A DNA stretch of 64,000 nucleotides, taken from Macrobrachium rosenbergii. Taxonomy: Eukaryota > Arthropoda > Malacostraca > Decapoda > Palaemonidae. The DNA lies in assembly GCF_040412425.1 (NCBI RefSeq), contig NC_089784.1, positions 38,687,570 to 38,751,569 of the forward strand. Direction: 5' to 3'. The translations under genes were made by a program, and so were the position numbers. Below are positions 11,485 to 22,485 of the stretch, in pieces (position 1 is the stretch's first letter; each line of letters begins with the position of its first letter). The notes under the pieces were generated by a model that worked only from the letters and a program-made list of their open reading frames with translations, did no database searches and was not told the DNA's origin.

Positions 11485-13234
11485 GGCATTTTGGATTAAG
11501 TTTTTTCATCATGAGACAGTTGAAAAAAAATTTTTTATATGCATATGATTCCTGATTTATTAAAAAAAAAAAAAAAAAAATGAATTCTCTGGAATTGTAA
11601 GCTGTCTTTAATTAAATTTTATTTTGATTTGAGCGAACTAAAATAGATGTGGTTAAGCTTCAGCCAAATAATCACGATTGTGGCAACGTTCAAACTTAGT
11701 GCCGCACACATGATCGAAATGTCTATAAATAGAACATAAGTAGAGGGCTGTCAGTGGCTAACAGCTCTCCATGGTAACCAGCCACCCAGTCAGGTTTTGG
11801 CTGTACAGTATTCTGTCTGAGAAAGAACGTTTTGCTCGTGAAGCTGACTATGATGTAAGTGCATGTTTTAAATACAGTCCATAATTTTTAATAGAAAAGA
11901 TTTATTACGTGTATTACACATTTTTTAAAACATTATGAATATACACACTGTGCATATGTGCTAATACCTGTAGGTTAAAGAGACTCAAATTAGCATCTTT
12001 TCTTGAGAGAGAGAGAGAGTTCATGTCTTGAATCTCTTGAGGAATGTTAATCCATTTGTTTCCTGTTTCCACCTGACTGACAATAAAAAATTTATGTTTT
12101 TAGTCTTCCAAAGATGTATTACCTGTACTATACATATTTAAAACATTATGAACACATACACAGTTTGTGCATATGTGCTAATATCCATTGGTTAAAGAGA
12201 CTCAAATTAGCAGTAGTATCGTTTGCTGAGAGAGAGATTATTTAGGACTCTAAGGCTTGGCAGATGTACAGTTATTTTATTACCTTGGGGTTTTATAAGG
12301 TCAATCCTTTGTATTTCATAATAAAAATAATTTGAGTAGCAGCACTTACCCAAAGTACTCAGTTCAGCCATTAGCTCGCCAAACCACCAACCTTATGAAT
12401 TGATGCTCTACTTTCAACAAAATGTTTTTGGTTGTTAGAGCTTTTCAGTTCTTCAAATTATGGATGCACAGATTCATACATTTTTTGTGGACCTTCAATT
12501 GTATAATAAATTGTTTTTACAACAAAATACAGATTCATACGACTGGAAATAAGTTTTTTTCCCAGCAATCTGTTTTTTGTTTATCCAAAACCACATTTAT
12601 TAAATATCTTTCAAAACATATTTTTTGTTGCCTCTTTTGCTTTAAATTTTGTTTAGCTTAAACAAAACATCTTTTTTAAAATCAGGTGCACCATGCTTGT
12701 CAACAATGGGTGGGCCATGTTTTTATCAAAATACAGCACAAAAAGCCACAAAAACTAAGGAAAAATAAGTTACGGGGCAAACGATCTGAAACACTAATCA
12801 CAAAACACTTTGCAATCTGTTTTTGTTTATCCATACTAGAAAGCATCAATTTTTCTGATTTCATGTTTTATATTGAATGGTAAAAGGCATTATCAATTTG
12901 TTTTGTGAGAGTTGAACACATCAGGTCAGTGGTCAAGAGTCTGGTTAAACCCAAGATAATATCTTAGCAAAACATAGGTCTCATTTTTTTGTTGCCTCAT
13001 CTTGTTTATGTTTTATCTTAAAATGTACTGATGTTTGGTTCTTTCAAAAAGATAGCTTAAATTGAGACACTTTAATGGTCCATAAAGTTAAATGCAACGA
13101 TAACTTTCAATAAGAGATGTGAGTTTTTTGTTGAGAGAATATCTTTGTAGATGTAGGTTGGCACCAGTATATTCATTATCCTGGGCATCATTTTGATCCC
13201 CTACACCAGAAACTTGTCATCTTAGCAAACAAGT
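11485..13234. repeat. intron with diverged 120-bp direct repeats
   Basis: A poly-A tract lies at 11561-11581. Two diverged copies of a roughly 120-bp unit occur at 11895-12015 and 12112-12237; both contain tgtgcatatgtgctaata and ggttaaagagactcaaattagca and then a short GA run. A block around caatctgttttt recurs near 12566 and 12811. Nothing else was recognised. Confidence 0.55.
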
Positions 13235-13385
13235 CAAGCGGCAGATTTCGAATCCCTGGTTATCGCCAGCCTCAGCTATAACTGGGCTTGTCTAGTGTTA
13301 ACCGGATTTTTATTGCCGATTTTCAGTTATCGGGCGCCACGCTGTTGGGAATCAGTTAACCCCACTGATAACTGGGGACTGCCTG
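13235..13385. mobile_element. MITE of the CAGGCAGTCCCC family, left-truncated
   Basis: The right end cagttaaccccactgataac then tggggactgcctg, flanked by TA, matches the MITEs at 36121-36389 and 49553-49683 read from the same side. The interior has ccgattttcagttatcggg, typical of the family. The left terminus is not recognisable. The CAGGCAGTCCCC end resembles the terminal repeats of pogo/Tigger elements. Confidence 0.7.
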
Positions 13386-13439
13386 TATGTATAACAAAAG
13401 TAACAGGAGCATAATTGAAACTGAAGATCTTCAAACATG

Positions 13440-15020
13440 TTTCTTTGTAAGCATCTCAACTACCTGACCAAGGTGTAGAAATAACATGAAAAAATGAGAA
13501 ATCAAAGGCCAATTCTGAGACTACTACAGATTCAGATTTTGCTTTGATTGAAACTGGACCTACACATGGTAGTGCACCTGCTTCACTACAGTGTGTAGTG
13601 ATCCTTTAGGAATAGCAAAAGGCAATGTAATATCATCCATAGTGGCAAATAATTGAAAAGTAGCTTCGCGCTCTTACATTTGCAAGATGATAGAAAAGAT
13701 GGTCACTGTGAGACTGGTTTGGTATTTAGAAAAGAACCGCATAATGACCCCTAGTTGTATGGTTTTCACACTTAACAACAGATATATTACTTTTCTTAAA
13801 AATTCAGTGTGTGAAGCAATCAGAAGCTGCATCATGTGTCTATTTTTCTAACATTGGAAAAGCATATGATACTGGTTTTGGAAAGTGGCACCTTGACTCA
13901 ACAAACAGTTGGGGAGCGGGTCTGCCCCTCCAAATAAGTAATGAAATCTGTTAAGCATCAAGATTTGGCATGTAGGCAAAACAGTACAATATCTTGGAGC
14001 AGTCCTCTCAGCTTATAGTGTACAGCAATTCCATATACTGTACAGTAATTTATAGCTCATCCTAACAAGTGTTTTGTAATTTCCATTCCATGTAAGATAT
14101 TAATTTACTTATTCAATTTTAGAGATATATCGGTAAGATGAATTGCTTTTAAAAATCTAAACAATACTGTACTGTACAGTTTAGCCTAATGAATATGTAA
14201 CCAATTGCAGTAGTTCTGTGTACTTACAGGTATGCTTAGAAAGTATGTAAAATACACAAAAACCATGCAGTAAAGAGAAAAAGACCATATAAACATCATT
14301 GTGTCTCCATTTCAACATAAGTTACAGAACACATTGCAGCCATATAACTAAATAAAATATCCTAATCTTCCTTGCCTAACAATACTTTTGGTATCACTGC
14401 AGAAGTATAAGTTGGATCAGCCTTTAAATTATTGAAGATTACAGAAATTTGTAATTTTAAGCAACTGGAAGTGCTATGTAAACCTTTCAAAATTATAGTA
14501 CAAAAATTCCCCTTGCACACCAGATTAGATTTTTGCTTCAAAAATTATAAGGTGGTAAAAATGTAGAAATGTGTTGATTTCTTAACACACAAGCTTTAAA
14601 GGAAAGAACACCAATAAAGCAGCCAAAGCTGCAACTACTATGATCAGGTCACATGTAGATATTCTTATTTGGGATTATATAACATCTTTAATACCCAATA
14701 TAATCAATAAATGGGAAAATGTACATAGTGATCCATATAGTAACAAAATAAAACAGACCAAATTTTAGTGGAAATATGGACTTAATCATATCAAAAGGAA
14801 AAAGGCACACCAGTAATTTTGACTCATCTTGGAATTGGTCAGTCTTTTTGACCCGTTGGCATTTGAAGAATTACCTTCATGATCCAGTCCCTATGATATG
14901 AACAGAATGTAACACTAGCAGTCAGAATTTTTTTGTGAATGTCCAAAACATATATGTGAAACAAATGTCAAGTTTGGAAAGAGATCAATCAGAGAAATTT
15001 TGTCAGATTCTCCATCTTTT
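13440..15020 (+). pseudogene. LINE (Jockey-like) relic, RT to C-terminus
   Basis: Scattered matches in order on the + strand: SCVYFSNIGKAYDTG near 13840-13890 resembles the FLDIEKAYDTTW box of Jockey-type RTs. Near 14620-15000 come SHVDILIWDYITSL, NHIKRKKAHQ, ILELVSLFDP and EFFCECPKHICETNVKFGK, matching the C-terminal RRxxxVLxRLRIGHTxLTH ... CxxxLTVKHILxxCP region. Most intervening sequence is lost or unrecognisable and stops are frequent. It may be the same family as the relic at 4190-5180. Confidence 0.55.
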
Positions 15021-15219
15021 TTTCAATAAGCCCAATTATAAAATTGTTCAACAACTGTAATTTAACATATAAAAAATAATTATTATTGACAAAGACAAAT
15101 CCTTATGTTGATATACTCAGGTGTTTTAATTAATTATATTCTGAGCACCAGTAACTAGATTTGAGCTGTAATTCATTATGGAAAGTGAGAATTTTTGTTG
15201 ATGTATTTTTGTTTTTAAG

Positions 15220-15363
15220 AATGAAGGGGACATGCCACCTATGCCAGAAGAGGGAACAGAGCCAGGAGTTCTTCCTACTGAAATCCGTAAATTGGTTGAA
15301 AGTAGAAAACAAGTTAAGCAGATGATGAAACAGTCAGATTTATCGCCTGATCTGAAGTTACAG
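15220..15363 (+). CDS. POLA1: POLA1 exon, fingers region
   Basis: This exon has 144 bp (48 codons, phase 0 at both ends), acceptor ttgtttttaag and donor cag|GTAAGA. The peptide starts with a variable acidic/proline segment ([16 protein letters not shown]) and continues into the conserved block [20 protein letters not shown] and [11 protein letters not shown]. This is the first fingers helix of eukaryotic polymerase alpha; the RKLVExRKQVKQxMK run carries the basic residues that contact the incoming nucleotide in B-family enzymes. It follows the previous exon directly in known alpha proteins, so no exon seems to be missing in the 5-kb intron between them. Confidence 0.96.
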
Positions 15364-15704
15364 GTAAGAACAATGTTGGTTTCTTTTCTATTGTGATTCT
15401 CATAGTCAGTTTTGTTGCTGAATCCATTTTGAGTTTTATCTTACTAGCATATATTTGTATTATATAAATTAACTTGCCAAAGGTTTTGTTAAACAAATGA
15501 CAGTTGAAACTAGGTAACTGAAAGTTTTGAAGGGATGGAGCACAATATTCAGGCATATTTATGACTACTAGGAATTCTGATACTGAAAATACATTTTGTG
15601 TTTTTGATTATTGTTTGACTATGGTTGCATTATCCAAAGATGCATATGAATTGTATAAGAATGTTTTAAATAAATGTTAAAGACATTTTTCCACACCTTT
15701 TCAG

Positions 15705-15813
15705 TATGATATCCGACAGAAAGCCTTAAAGCTGACTGCCAATAGTATGTATGGTTGCCTGGGCTTTACATTTTCAAGGTTTTTCGCACGTCATCTAGCC
15801 TCCTTCATCACAG
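15705..15813 (+). CDS. POLA1: POLA1 exon with motif B
   Basis: This exon has 109 bp (phase 0 in, phase 1 out), acceptor caccttttcag and donor acag|GTACGT. It encodes [20 protein letters not shown] followed by [25 protein letters not shown] is motif B (Kx3NSxYG) of the fingers, which binds the incoming dNTP triphosphate and checks the sugar. The last base, G, joins with GA from the next exon across a 17.6-kb intron to make a glycine codon. The short intron upstream (341 bp) has no recognisable insertions. Confidence 0.97.
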
Positions 15814-16115
15814 GTACGTATTTATAATTGACTAGATGTAAAATCCTTGGTACTCCAAGTTTGATATTTGCAGAAACCATCAGGAATTACTTTACACTTT
15901 TCACCAGTTGTTTTAGTTATAAATACACAAACAGTGTAGATACAGTGGAAATATGCACAGTACTTTAAAGTATAGCCTACGATAGGTGACTGGAGTAATT
16001 CTGCCTAGTGATGCTGACAAGTTATGAACAGTACAGAAAACTCATATGATTTAAAAAAAGAGTATAAAAGTGTTTATTTCTTTTTTAACATAAGTTACAT
16101 AACACTAAGCATATG

Positions 16116-16118
<3 letters not shown>

Positions 16119-16183
<65 letters not shown>
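16119..16183. repeat. (TC)n microsatellite
   Basis: Uninterrupted TC dinucleotide tract of 65 bp. It gives spurious Arg-Glu and Leu-Ser reading frames on either strand. Confidence 0.98.
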
Positions 16184-16187
<4 letters not shown>

Positions 16188-16288
16188 CCTACAGTATTTA
16201 TAATTGTTTGGTCTCTTGTGTATGCATGTGTATATGTACAAGTATGCATGGCATTAAGGTAAACTATGCTTTTTGTGAATTTGTTTGG

Positions 16289-16289
<1 letters not shown>

Positions 16290-16361
<72 letters not shown>
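16290..16361. repeat. (CT)n microsatellite
   Basis: Second uninterrupted CT tract, 72 bp, 106 bp after the first. Long CT/GA tracts are common in decapod genomes. Confidence 0.98.
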
Positions 16362-16363
<2 letters not shown>

Positions 16364-16512
16364 GTTGACCTTTATATAATAACATTTCAATTAAGGAATA
16401 TTAACTTTATCTGAACGGGGGAGAATGCAATGCATTATGCAAAGGAGAGAGAAAGAGATGGGGAGTAAACTGGCAGACAATTATTCAGTTGTTCTATGAA
16501 GTATACTTTATA

Positions 16513-16851
16513 CAGTAAACCCCCCGTATTCGTGGGGGATGTGCACCGCAACCCCCCCCCCTGCGAATAGCTAAAATCCACAAATACTTAAAACCCCTCT
16601 ACACTTAGAAATGCCTATTTTGATAGTTTAAACACAAGAAAAACTGTCTAAAAATGCTTACAACTGAGTATTTTAATAGTTTTATCACAAAAAGTGCATT
16701 TAGTCATGAAAATTATATGAAAATACAGTAATAAGTGAATGTTTCTCAGTGAAAAATACCGCGAATGGGCGAATTTTTCGCAAATAATGGATAGATACAT
16801 TCCACAGAAAAATCCGCGAATCTTGAGAACTCAAATACTGGGGGTTTACTG
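16513..16851. mobile_element. 339-bp MITE, pogo/Tigger-type ends
   Basis: Complete copy: left cagtaaaccccccgtattcg, right complement cagtaaacccccagtatttg, both flanked by TA (16511-16512 and 16852-16853). The interior has the family's markers: aaatgcctattttgatag, a atttagtcatgaaaatta block and ccgcgaatgggcgaatttt. No coding capacity. Other copies are at 35632-35974, 56211, 56363 and 60561. Confidence 0.9.
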
Positions 16852-18234
16852 TATTCAGCATATGTATACACTCATTAATATTGTAGTGAAGATCATTGAA
16901 TTTAAATGTACAGTAAAGGCCCAGCAGTCCAGGACTAAAAGGACCAGCTGGTGAAAATGCCAGATGACTAGAATGAACCGTTATTACCACAGACTATAGT
17001 TATGATTAAGTTTTGAAGTTGTTCTAATCTCAGAAAAGCATTTAGCTGGAGAACAGGTATACTAGACAGTCACCTGGGCAGCCATTCAGTCTTTTGTTTG
17101 AATGCCAACTCACCTATTGGCGTGGAGATATAAGGTATCTTTAACAGTAGGTAAGTTTCCAAATAATAAGGTTTATTATGAACATTTAAATTTTTTACTG
17201 TGATAGTTACTATGGTATTTTAAAAATTCTGTACATAGGTTAATGCACTACTGCTTGCTGTTGAACACTGTCTGCTCATGTGAGACTAGCCAAGCTTATC
17301 CCAGCAGACCCAAATAGAGTGAATGGTAGACTTGTTTCTCATGTATACATGTAGCCAAGACATTGTATTTCAGTGGTAGCTAGTGAGCCTCAAAGATTTC
17401 AGTGGTAGCTATTGAGCCTTAAAGATACATCAACTTTAGAGAGACTTGCATAGCAGAAGCCCAACTTTTATAATGACATTTTGTAATATTGCACTACACT
17501 GAATTATATCATTTTTATATTAGTGCATCTGTATTCTTTAATTGGTATCTAATGCAGTGGTACTTTTTCTAGACATATTAGGTATTCATCCATTATTTAC
17601 CAACAAGATGCAAGTGCAGTAAGATTTTAATATACTGTATACAATACTTACTGAATAATTTAGTGTCTTTCTTAACATCAGATTGTTGAGAGAGGGAGAG
17701 AGAATTGCGTACACTTCAGCTGTAGCAGAGTGAGTGAACAACTGATTTCATACAAATAGTTTAAATACTATTTGAAGTCATTTTGGTCTGCTGTATTAAA
17801 GTTGGTTAGCTACACAAAGTTGATTCAATACAACTGTTCTTGTGTTTGTGTAAACAAGAGGTTGTTGATAGATCATAGTATACCTTACATTATGGAAACA
17901 ACACATACATGCATGTGATATAAATAGTTTTAGTTTTCATTATACCCATTGTATTGTTGCAATTATTTTACAATTAATATCATGTGCAGTGCTACTTTTT
18001 GTTGCAAATGTCTCACTACTTTATGTAACTGTAACTGGTTGCAAGGTATAGATACTAATGTACTGTATGTGTATACACACACACACACTGTACATAAAGG
18101 CTTGTGTAAAATAAATCATACATTTCTAATACAGTATTGTTTCTTATCTAATGAATGGGTAATTTACAGAACTATTATTAAAGAGAGCTAAAGAATGACT
18201 GTCTTTATGCTTTATTTTTTTAGTTGATGGTTCA
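16852..18234. other. intron, little recognised
   Basis: About 1.4 kb between the MITE and DIRS copy A. A short imperfect direct repeat of about 28 bp (cagtggtagctagtgagcct and cagtggtagctattgagcct) lies at 17371-17427, and a short CA run at 18075-18088. No exon or element family was recognised. Confidence 0.5.
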
Positions 18235-18697
18235 TTAATGATGGGTACAGTACCATTATCTACATGTCGGGGAGTTCCCTCGCCTTCTGCAGATCAAGTA
18301 AACTCTTCTTTCACCACTTTCATGCCAGAGTAAGTGCTATGCACCTGAGGGTGTGGAGGCTACACCTCTGCCACTGGGCGCATCAGTCTTCTGACTGAAA
18401 AAAAAATCTCATCCTGGAGAGAATCTGTCAGGAGGGTTTCTCATGCATTGCTACAGAGGCAAACGCCTTGGAGTCTGTGTCCACATCTCTTCGGGCTATC
18501 GTGAATCTCATTTTATGGATGAACATGCTGACAGATTTCGCTGTGACAGATGTCTCATTTTCGGATTGGGGGCGACCTTCCGAATGTTGCTTTTGTCCAT
18601 GGGTAGGGCCTTTACCTTTCTAGCACACCAACCAGTGGGCAAACCTTATTTTTTGCGGGAGAGAAAGGATTATCTCTCTGTTTGTTCCAAAATGATA

Positions 18698-18776
18698 TAC
18701 AAACCGTTGGTCCTTTACATTAGGAATTACTCCTACTCTGAAAGTAATTCCTAATGTAAAGGACCTGGGGTTTGTA
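18698..18776. repeat. long hairpin (34-bp arms)
   Basis: Inverted repeat: arm 18698-18731, 11-bp loop, arm 18743-18776. The inner 24 bp (ggtcctttacattaggaatt and following act) pair perfectly and the outer 10 bp nearly so. The right arm continues into ggtttgtatagttaagaaaa and atacaa, similar to the DIRS end remnant at 47463-47500, so this is probably a DIRS terminal/complementary region. Confidence 0.85.
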
Positions 18777-19329
18777 TAGTTAAGAAAAATACAATTTACT
18801 TTCAAAAACTGATTTTTTATAAAGGTGTGTCAAGAGTGGCCTCTCTCTGAGGTACAGTTCAGTGTGGGGCTTGTCTACACTTTCCTCCAATTACAGTGGA
18901 AGCAGCAGTTGAGCTACAGTAAAGGATCCCCATGGTTATTATCAACTGTGTGCTGTCATTCAAACCCTCACTTGGGCCATAGGCATCTGTAGTGAAAACC
19001 TTCGATGTCTTGATCACAGAGTCAGCTCTATGAAAGTCTTAACTTGAATCCTAATCTTCTGCCACTTCTAGGAAAAGCAGAGAATTTTTCCATTCTTTCA
19101 TTCCCTTCCTGAGGTTTGTCCAGGAAGGGAGAGATAGGGAGTTGCTGAGTGGTGATCCCCTTCCTCCACTGCCAGAAGTAGTAGGGGTTGCTTGTCACTT
19201 CATTAGGCAATGTGGCAGCAAAAAGGAGTTGAGCCTTCATATCAGTCCATAAGGATGGGCACAGGCTTCTGTTCAAGGACTTGTTTGCCCTTCTTGAAAA
19301 TGCTAGTGCTGTTCCCATCTTATCCTCCA

Positions 19330-20160
19330 GATTTGTGGAAATCTGTATGCTTGATGGCAGAGGTGGAAGCATTGATGGAGAAAGGCAGCGTGGAAGTCAT
19401 AGATTGTCAACTGTTGGGGTTTACAGCTGCCTCTTTCTCATAACAATGGGAACCAGGGATTAGAAACAGGTAATCGACCTTTCCATATTGAACAAATTTG
19501 TCCTACAGACTCGTTTTAAGATGGAAACTCCACGTCTATTGTTAGATCCCATCATAGAGGGTGATTTCATGCTTTTGATGGACTTGCAGGATGCATACTC
19601 TCAAGTACCCATTCATCAGGCTTCTTGGAAGTACCTCCACTTTGTCTGTAATGGGATAGTCTTCCAGTTCAAGGTCTTGTGCTTCGGACCTGGGTGTTCA
19701 CCTTAGTCCCATTGTGGGTCTGTTCTAAGGATATTTCTTCTGCTGCGGTCCCTGGATGATTGGTCAGTCCTGATGTACTCCAGGAAACACTTTTGGAATG
19801 AAGATTGACTTCTAATACCTTTTGTCTCAAGTTCGGAATACTGATCAACTGGGAGCAATCCAATCTTATTCCCAAGCAGAAAGTAAAGTACGTGGACATG
19901 CCATTGGACTCGGTAGCAGTAAGACCCTTCCTGGTGGGCTCTTGTCTGGGCAACCTCAGGGAGTTAGTTCCTGTCCCAGCAGGAACAACAAGCTTAGCTG
20001 TGGCAAGTGGTCTTAGGTCATCTGTCATCATTGGAGAAACTCATGCTTCGTGGTTGGATGCAACATTGGTCTGCTGTCTAAAATTCCTCTTCACAACTGG
20101 TGCCAGTGATTCAGGAAGTCAGAGAGAACCTGGTATGGTAGCTTGATGACAAGAATCTCC
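19330..20160 (+). pseudogene. DIRS copy A reverse transcriptase relic
   Basis: The protein would copy element RNA into DNA. Visible blocks: AEVEALMEKGSVEVI (19360), then NKFVLQTRFKMETPRLLLDP with MDLQDAYSQVPIHQASWKYL and QFKVLCFGPG (19488-19690). The catalytic YxDD box reads SLDD at 19749-19760 (SLDDWSVL): tyrosine changed, both aspartates kept. Frame changes at about 19450 and 19700 and several stops break the frame. The order of motifs is that of DIRS/Pao-group RTs and the neighbouring copies give the same order. Confidence 0.8.
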
Positions 20161-20674
20161 TAAATGGAGTTCCCTTGAGCTCCCCCTCCCCCCACTGGAA
20201 AAGCTTCTGTTTACAGAGGTATCAAATGAGTAGGGCACACACCTGGGAGGGGAGTCTGTTTCAGGTGTATGGATGAAGTTCACTCCTCATCTACACATCA
20301 GAACCTTGGAAATGCAAGCAGCATGGTTAGAGTGAAGCAACTGGTATCATAGAAGGGTCTCTCTCCAGCCAACGTGTCTGAACAGTGGATTGCAGATTTC
20401 CACATCATCCTTTGCCAAAACAAGCTCCTCTCAGTTTCTGCAGTAAAAAGCTATCACTCACCCTTATTTCAGATCTTCAAGATGAATGGTCTGGACCTCT
20501 CCCCTTTAATGGAGCTATCTACAGTAGGTTCCGCTGAACATTGAGATCTTTATCCCTTTCATTCCTCCTATAAAATTTTCCTCCTTTCCTCATCCTCTTT
20601 AATTGACAACCTATGCATGGCATTGATAATGATATTGGCTTTACATTACTCTGAATGTGATACAATGACTTCTT

Positions 20675-20852
20675 TTTTGTTCATGAGACTTACCTGCCAG
20701 ATATATATATAGCTGTATTCTCCGAAGGTCCGACAGAATTTCAAATTTCGCGGCTGCATGATGCTTCCGGTCAGGTGGTGTACCCATTCCCGCCGCTGGG
20801 AGAAATGGTATCAGAACCATTCCCATTTTCTATTCAGATTTTCTCATCGCCG
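20675..20852 (+). repeat. DIRS B left inverted terminal repeat
   Basis: The sequence matches the reverse complement of 26853-27022, including acttacctgccagatatata, agctgtattc, ccgacagaatttcaaatttc and the inner end accattcccattttctattc. It contains several small indels relative to the right copy, so the insertion is not very recent. Confidence 0.85.
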
Positions 20853-21099
20853 GACTGTCAACACCTGTTGTCAGTTCCTCCGCCTTTAGTTTCAGAATTT
20901 GTTGTCACTTAAGTATTTTGGTTGTTTTGGTGATACGACTGGATCTGTGACACGTATGCGGCTGCTTTGTGGACCGTTTTGATTTTGCGCAGCTTTTCTT
21001 ATAGTGGATGTCTTACACTCTGGCCTATCTCCCAGTCTGTAGCTTGGAAGTGAATGTAAGGTGAGGCTATCGAAGACTTTGATAGTTCCTCACTCTTTA

Positions 21100-21237
21100 T
21101 GTATGATATGTAAGGGTGTTCAATGCTCTATGATAATCGGTAATGAATGTGTGGGATTGTCTGAGGGTGAGTGGAAGAAATATGAAGCCTATATGCTTAA
21201 ATTGGAGCGTGATAGGCTGAGGAAATCTTCCTCTTAG
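21100..21237 (+). pseudogene. DIRS B gag-like cysteine motif
   Basis: Open stretch encoding CMICKGVQCSMIIGNECVGL followed by SEGEWKKYEAYMLKLERDRL and a stop at 21235. Cysteines are spaced C-x2-C-x5-C-x6-C, a zinc-knuckle-like arrangement followed by an amphipathic charged helix. DIRS copy E has a related CKG...C..CxG motif near 50850. The position between the left terminal repeat and RT suggests the N-terminal part of the element's structural (gag) protein. The downstream region to about 23400 is GC-rich, frame-broken and probably also gag. Confidence 0.55.
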
Positions 21238-22383
21238 AGTGCATCCTTAGTTGGACAGTCAGGGTTTTCTCCTACTAGTAACCCTGTAGTAATTTATTAC
21301 TAACCCTGTAGTTTGTTGCTGCAGAAGGTAATTCCCTGGCTCTCGTGTGGAGTCAATGCGTGCTCTTGAAACTAAAGTGAATGCAATTCAACGCATAGTG
21401 TTAGTGCTAGTGCCCCTAGTGTTGTGGAGGGTGTCAGATCGGCCCTATAAATGCCTCTAGGCCTGGACCTCTGTCGAACTCCCAGGACCAGGGAGGGCAT
21501 GTCGAGAAAGCCGCATGGTTCACGGGGGCTTCCACCCGATCTGGCGTCCCTTGGCGGGTCCTGATCAGCGCTACCCAGGCTGCCAGGGATGGGTAACAGG
21601 CCTGCATCTGAGGATTGCTTCTCGTCCTCCCGACACGTCCTCCCGCCCGCGGGTTGGAGCTCTCGGTTGGACTCTCGCCCTCTTAGAGAAGCTTAGAGGG
21701 AGAGGGCGGCTTCCGTCCTCTTCCTCTAAACGTTAATACTCTTCCCGAAAAGTTGCGTGGATATTCCTCTGCAGAGAGAATAAAGTGTTTCGAATGATCA
21801 CTCTACTCGACCCCCCCTGTCGCGCTAAGGCAAGGGCTAGAATACCGAGCTTCTTCCCCTGTGGAAGGAAGTATACGTCTCTCGCCCCTTTCCTTCTCTC
21901 AGGTTCAGCCCTTCTCCCGAGTGGCTTCTCAGCGTAAGATTTTGTTGGGTTTGCAACAACAGCTGGATGCTCTCGCGAACCTTTCGAATCTGCCTGTTAA
22001 GGGTACAGACTTTCACCTTCGTCTCCAGCCTGGGGAGCGATACAGGCGTCTGTCTTCTAGAAGAGTGTTTAGTGGCTTCCTATTCGTCTTCCCGAGTTGA
22101 GGTGTTGGCCTTTTCTCTTGTCGCGCCAGGAGCGTCTTCGCTCTTCGTGCGCTTCTCGCTTCACGGCTCCTCACCTTGGCGCTCGGCATACAGCCGCGGC
22201 GCTGTGCCTTGCGCTGTGAGCACCTCTTCTAGTACCCCGCCCGCGGGCCTCGCGGCGTCACGCCATGGCGGCTCCGGCGCAAGCCGCCCGTATAAGCTTC
22301 AAATGTTGTGTTGACACACGCTCAGTTGTTCATCATGTGGCACAACTACCCTTCAACATTTGATGTCCTTCTTAATTTAGCCA

Positions 22384-22485
22384 GTGCTTGTAGCCCAGTA
22401 CATATACTAATTAGACGCGATACAGAGAAGATTAGCATGGCTCTAGCATAGGGATGACCGCGCTGTCGTGGCGTTCCACATTTTT
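22384..22485 (+). ncRNA. U6 snRNA-like sequence inside DIRS B
   Basis: U6 is the RNA polymerase III snRNA at the catalytic centre of the spliceosome. This 102-bp stretch follows U6 from end to end: gtgcttg 5' end, agtacatatactaa, then gatacagagaagattagcat containing the invariant ACAGAGA box (22422-22428) and AGC triad (22434-22436), gggatgac, and gcgttccaca before a terminal ttttt. The 5' hairpin can still form (GUGCU with AGUAC, one G-U wobble). The loop (tagcc for cttcgg) and the 3' stem-loop differ from the usual sequence, and it is about 5 nt short. No TATA box is seen near -25 (only cttaatttag at -14 to -5). Likely a diverged pseudogene captured by the element; a variant U6 is less likely. 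Confidence 0.8.

Larger units (their letters stand above)
18235..20640 (+). mobile_element. DIRS copy A, degenerate partial
   Basis: Remnant of a DIRS-type tyrosine-recombinase retrotransposon: a gag-like tail (18280-18690), an end-like hairpin (18698-18776), RT motifs (19330-20160), an RNase H/linker region and the start of a recombinase region (SVSAVKSYHSPLFQ near 20430). It stops near 20640, directly before the left terminal repeat of DIRS copy B, which may have inserted into or next to it. Frameshifts occur throughout. Confidence 0.75.

Noticed and set aside
16085..16414. Reading frames of Arg-Glu or Leu-Ser repeats
   Set aside because: They are translations of CT/GA microsatellites; the same applies at 34017-34325, 54196-54861 and 60063-60293.
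22384..22485. U6atac or tRNA gene
   Set aside because: The 5' end, AGTACATATACTAA and GATACAGAGAAGATTAGCATGG-type core match U6, not U6atac; no tRNA cloverleaf can be drawn.
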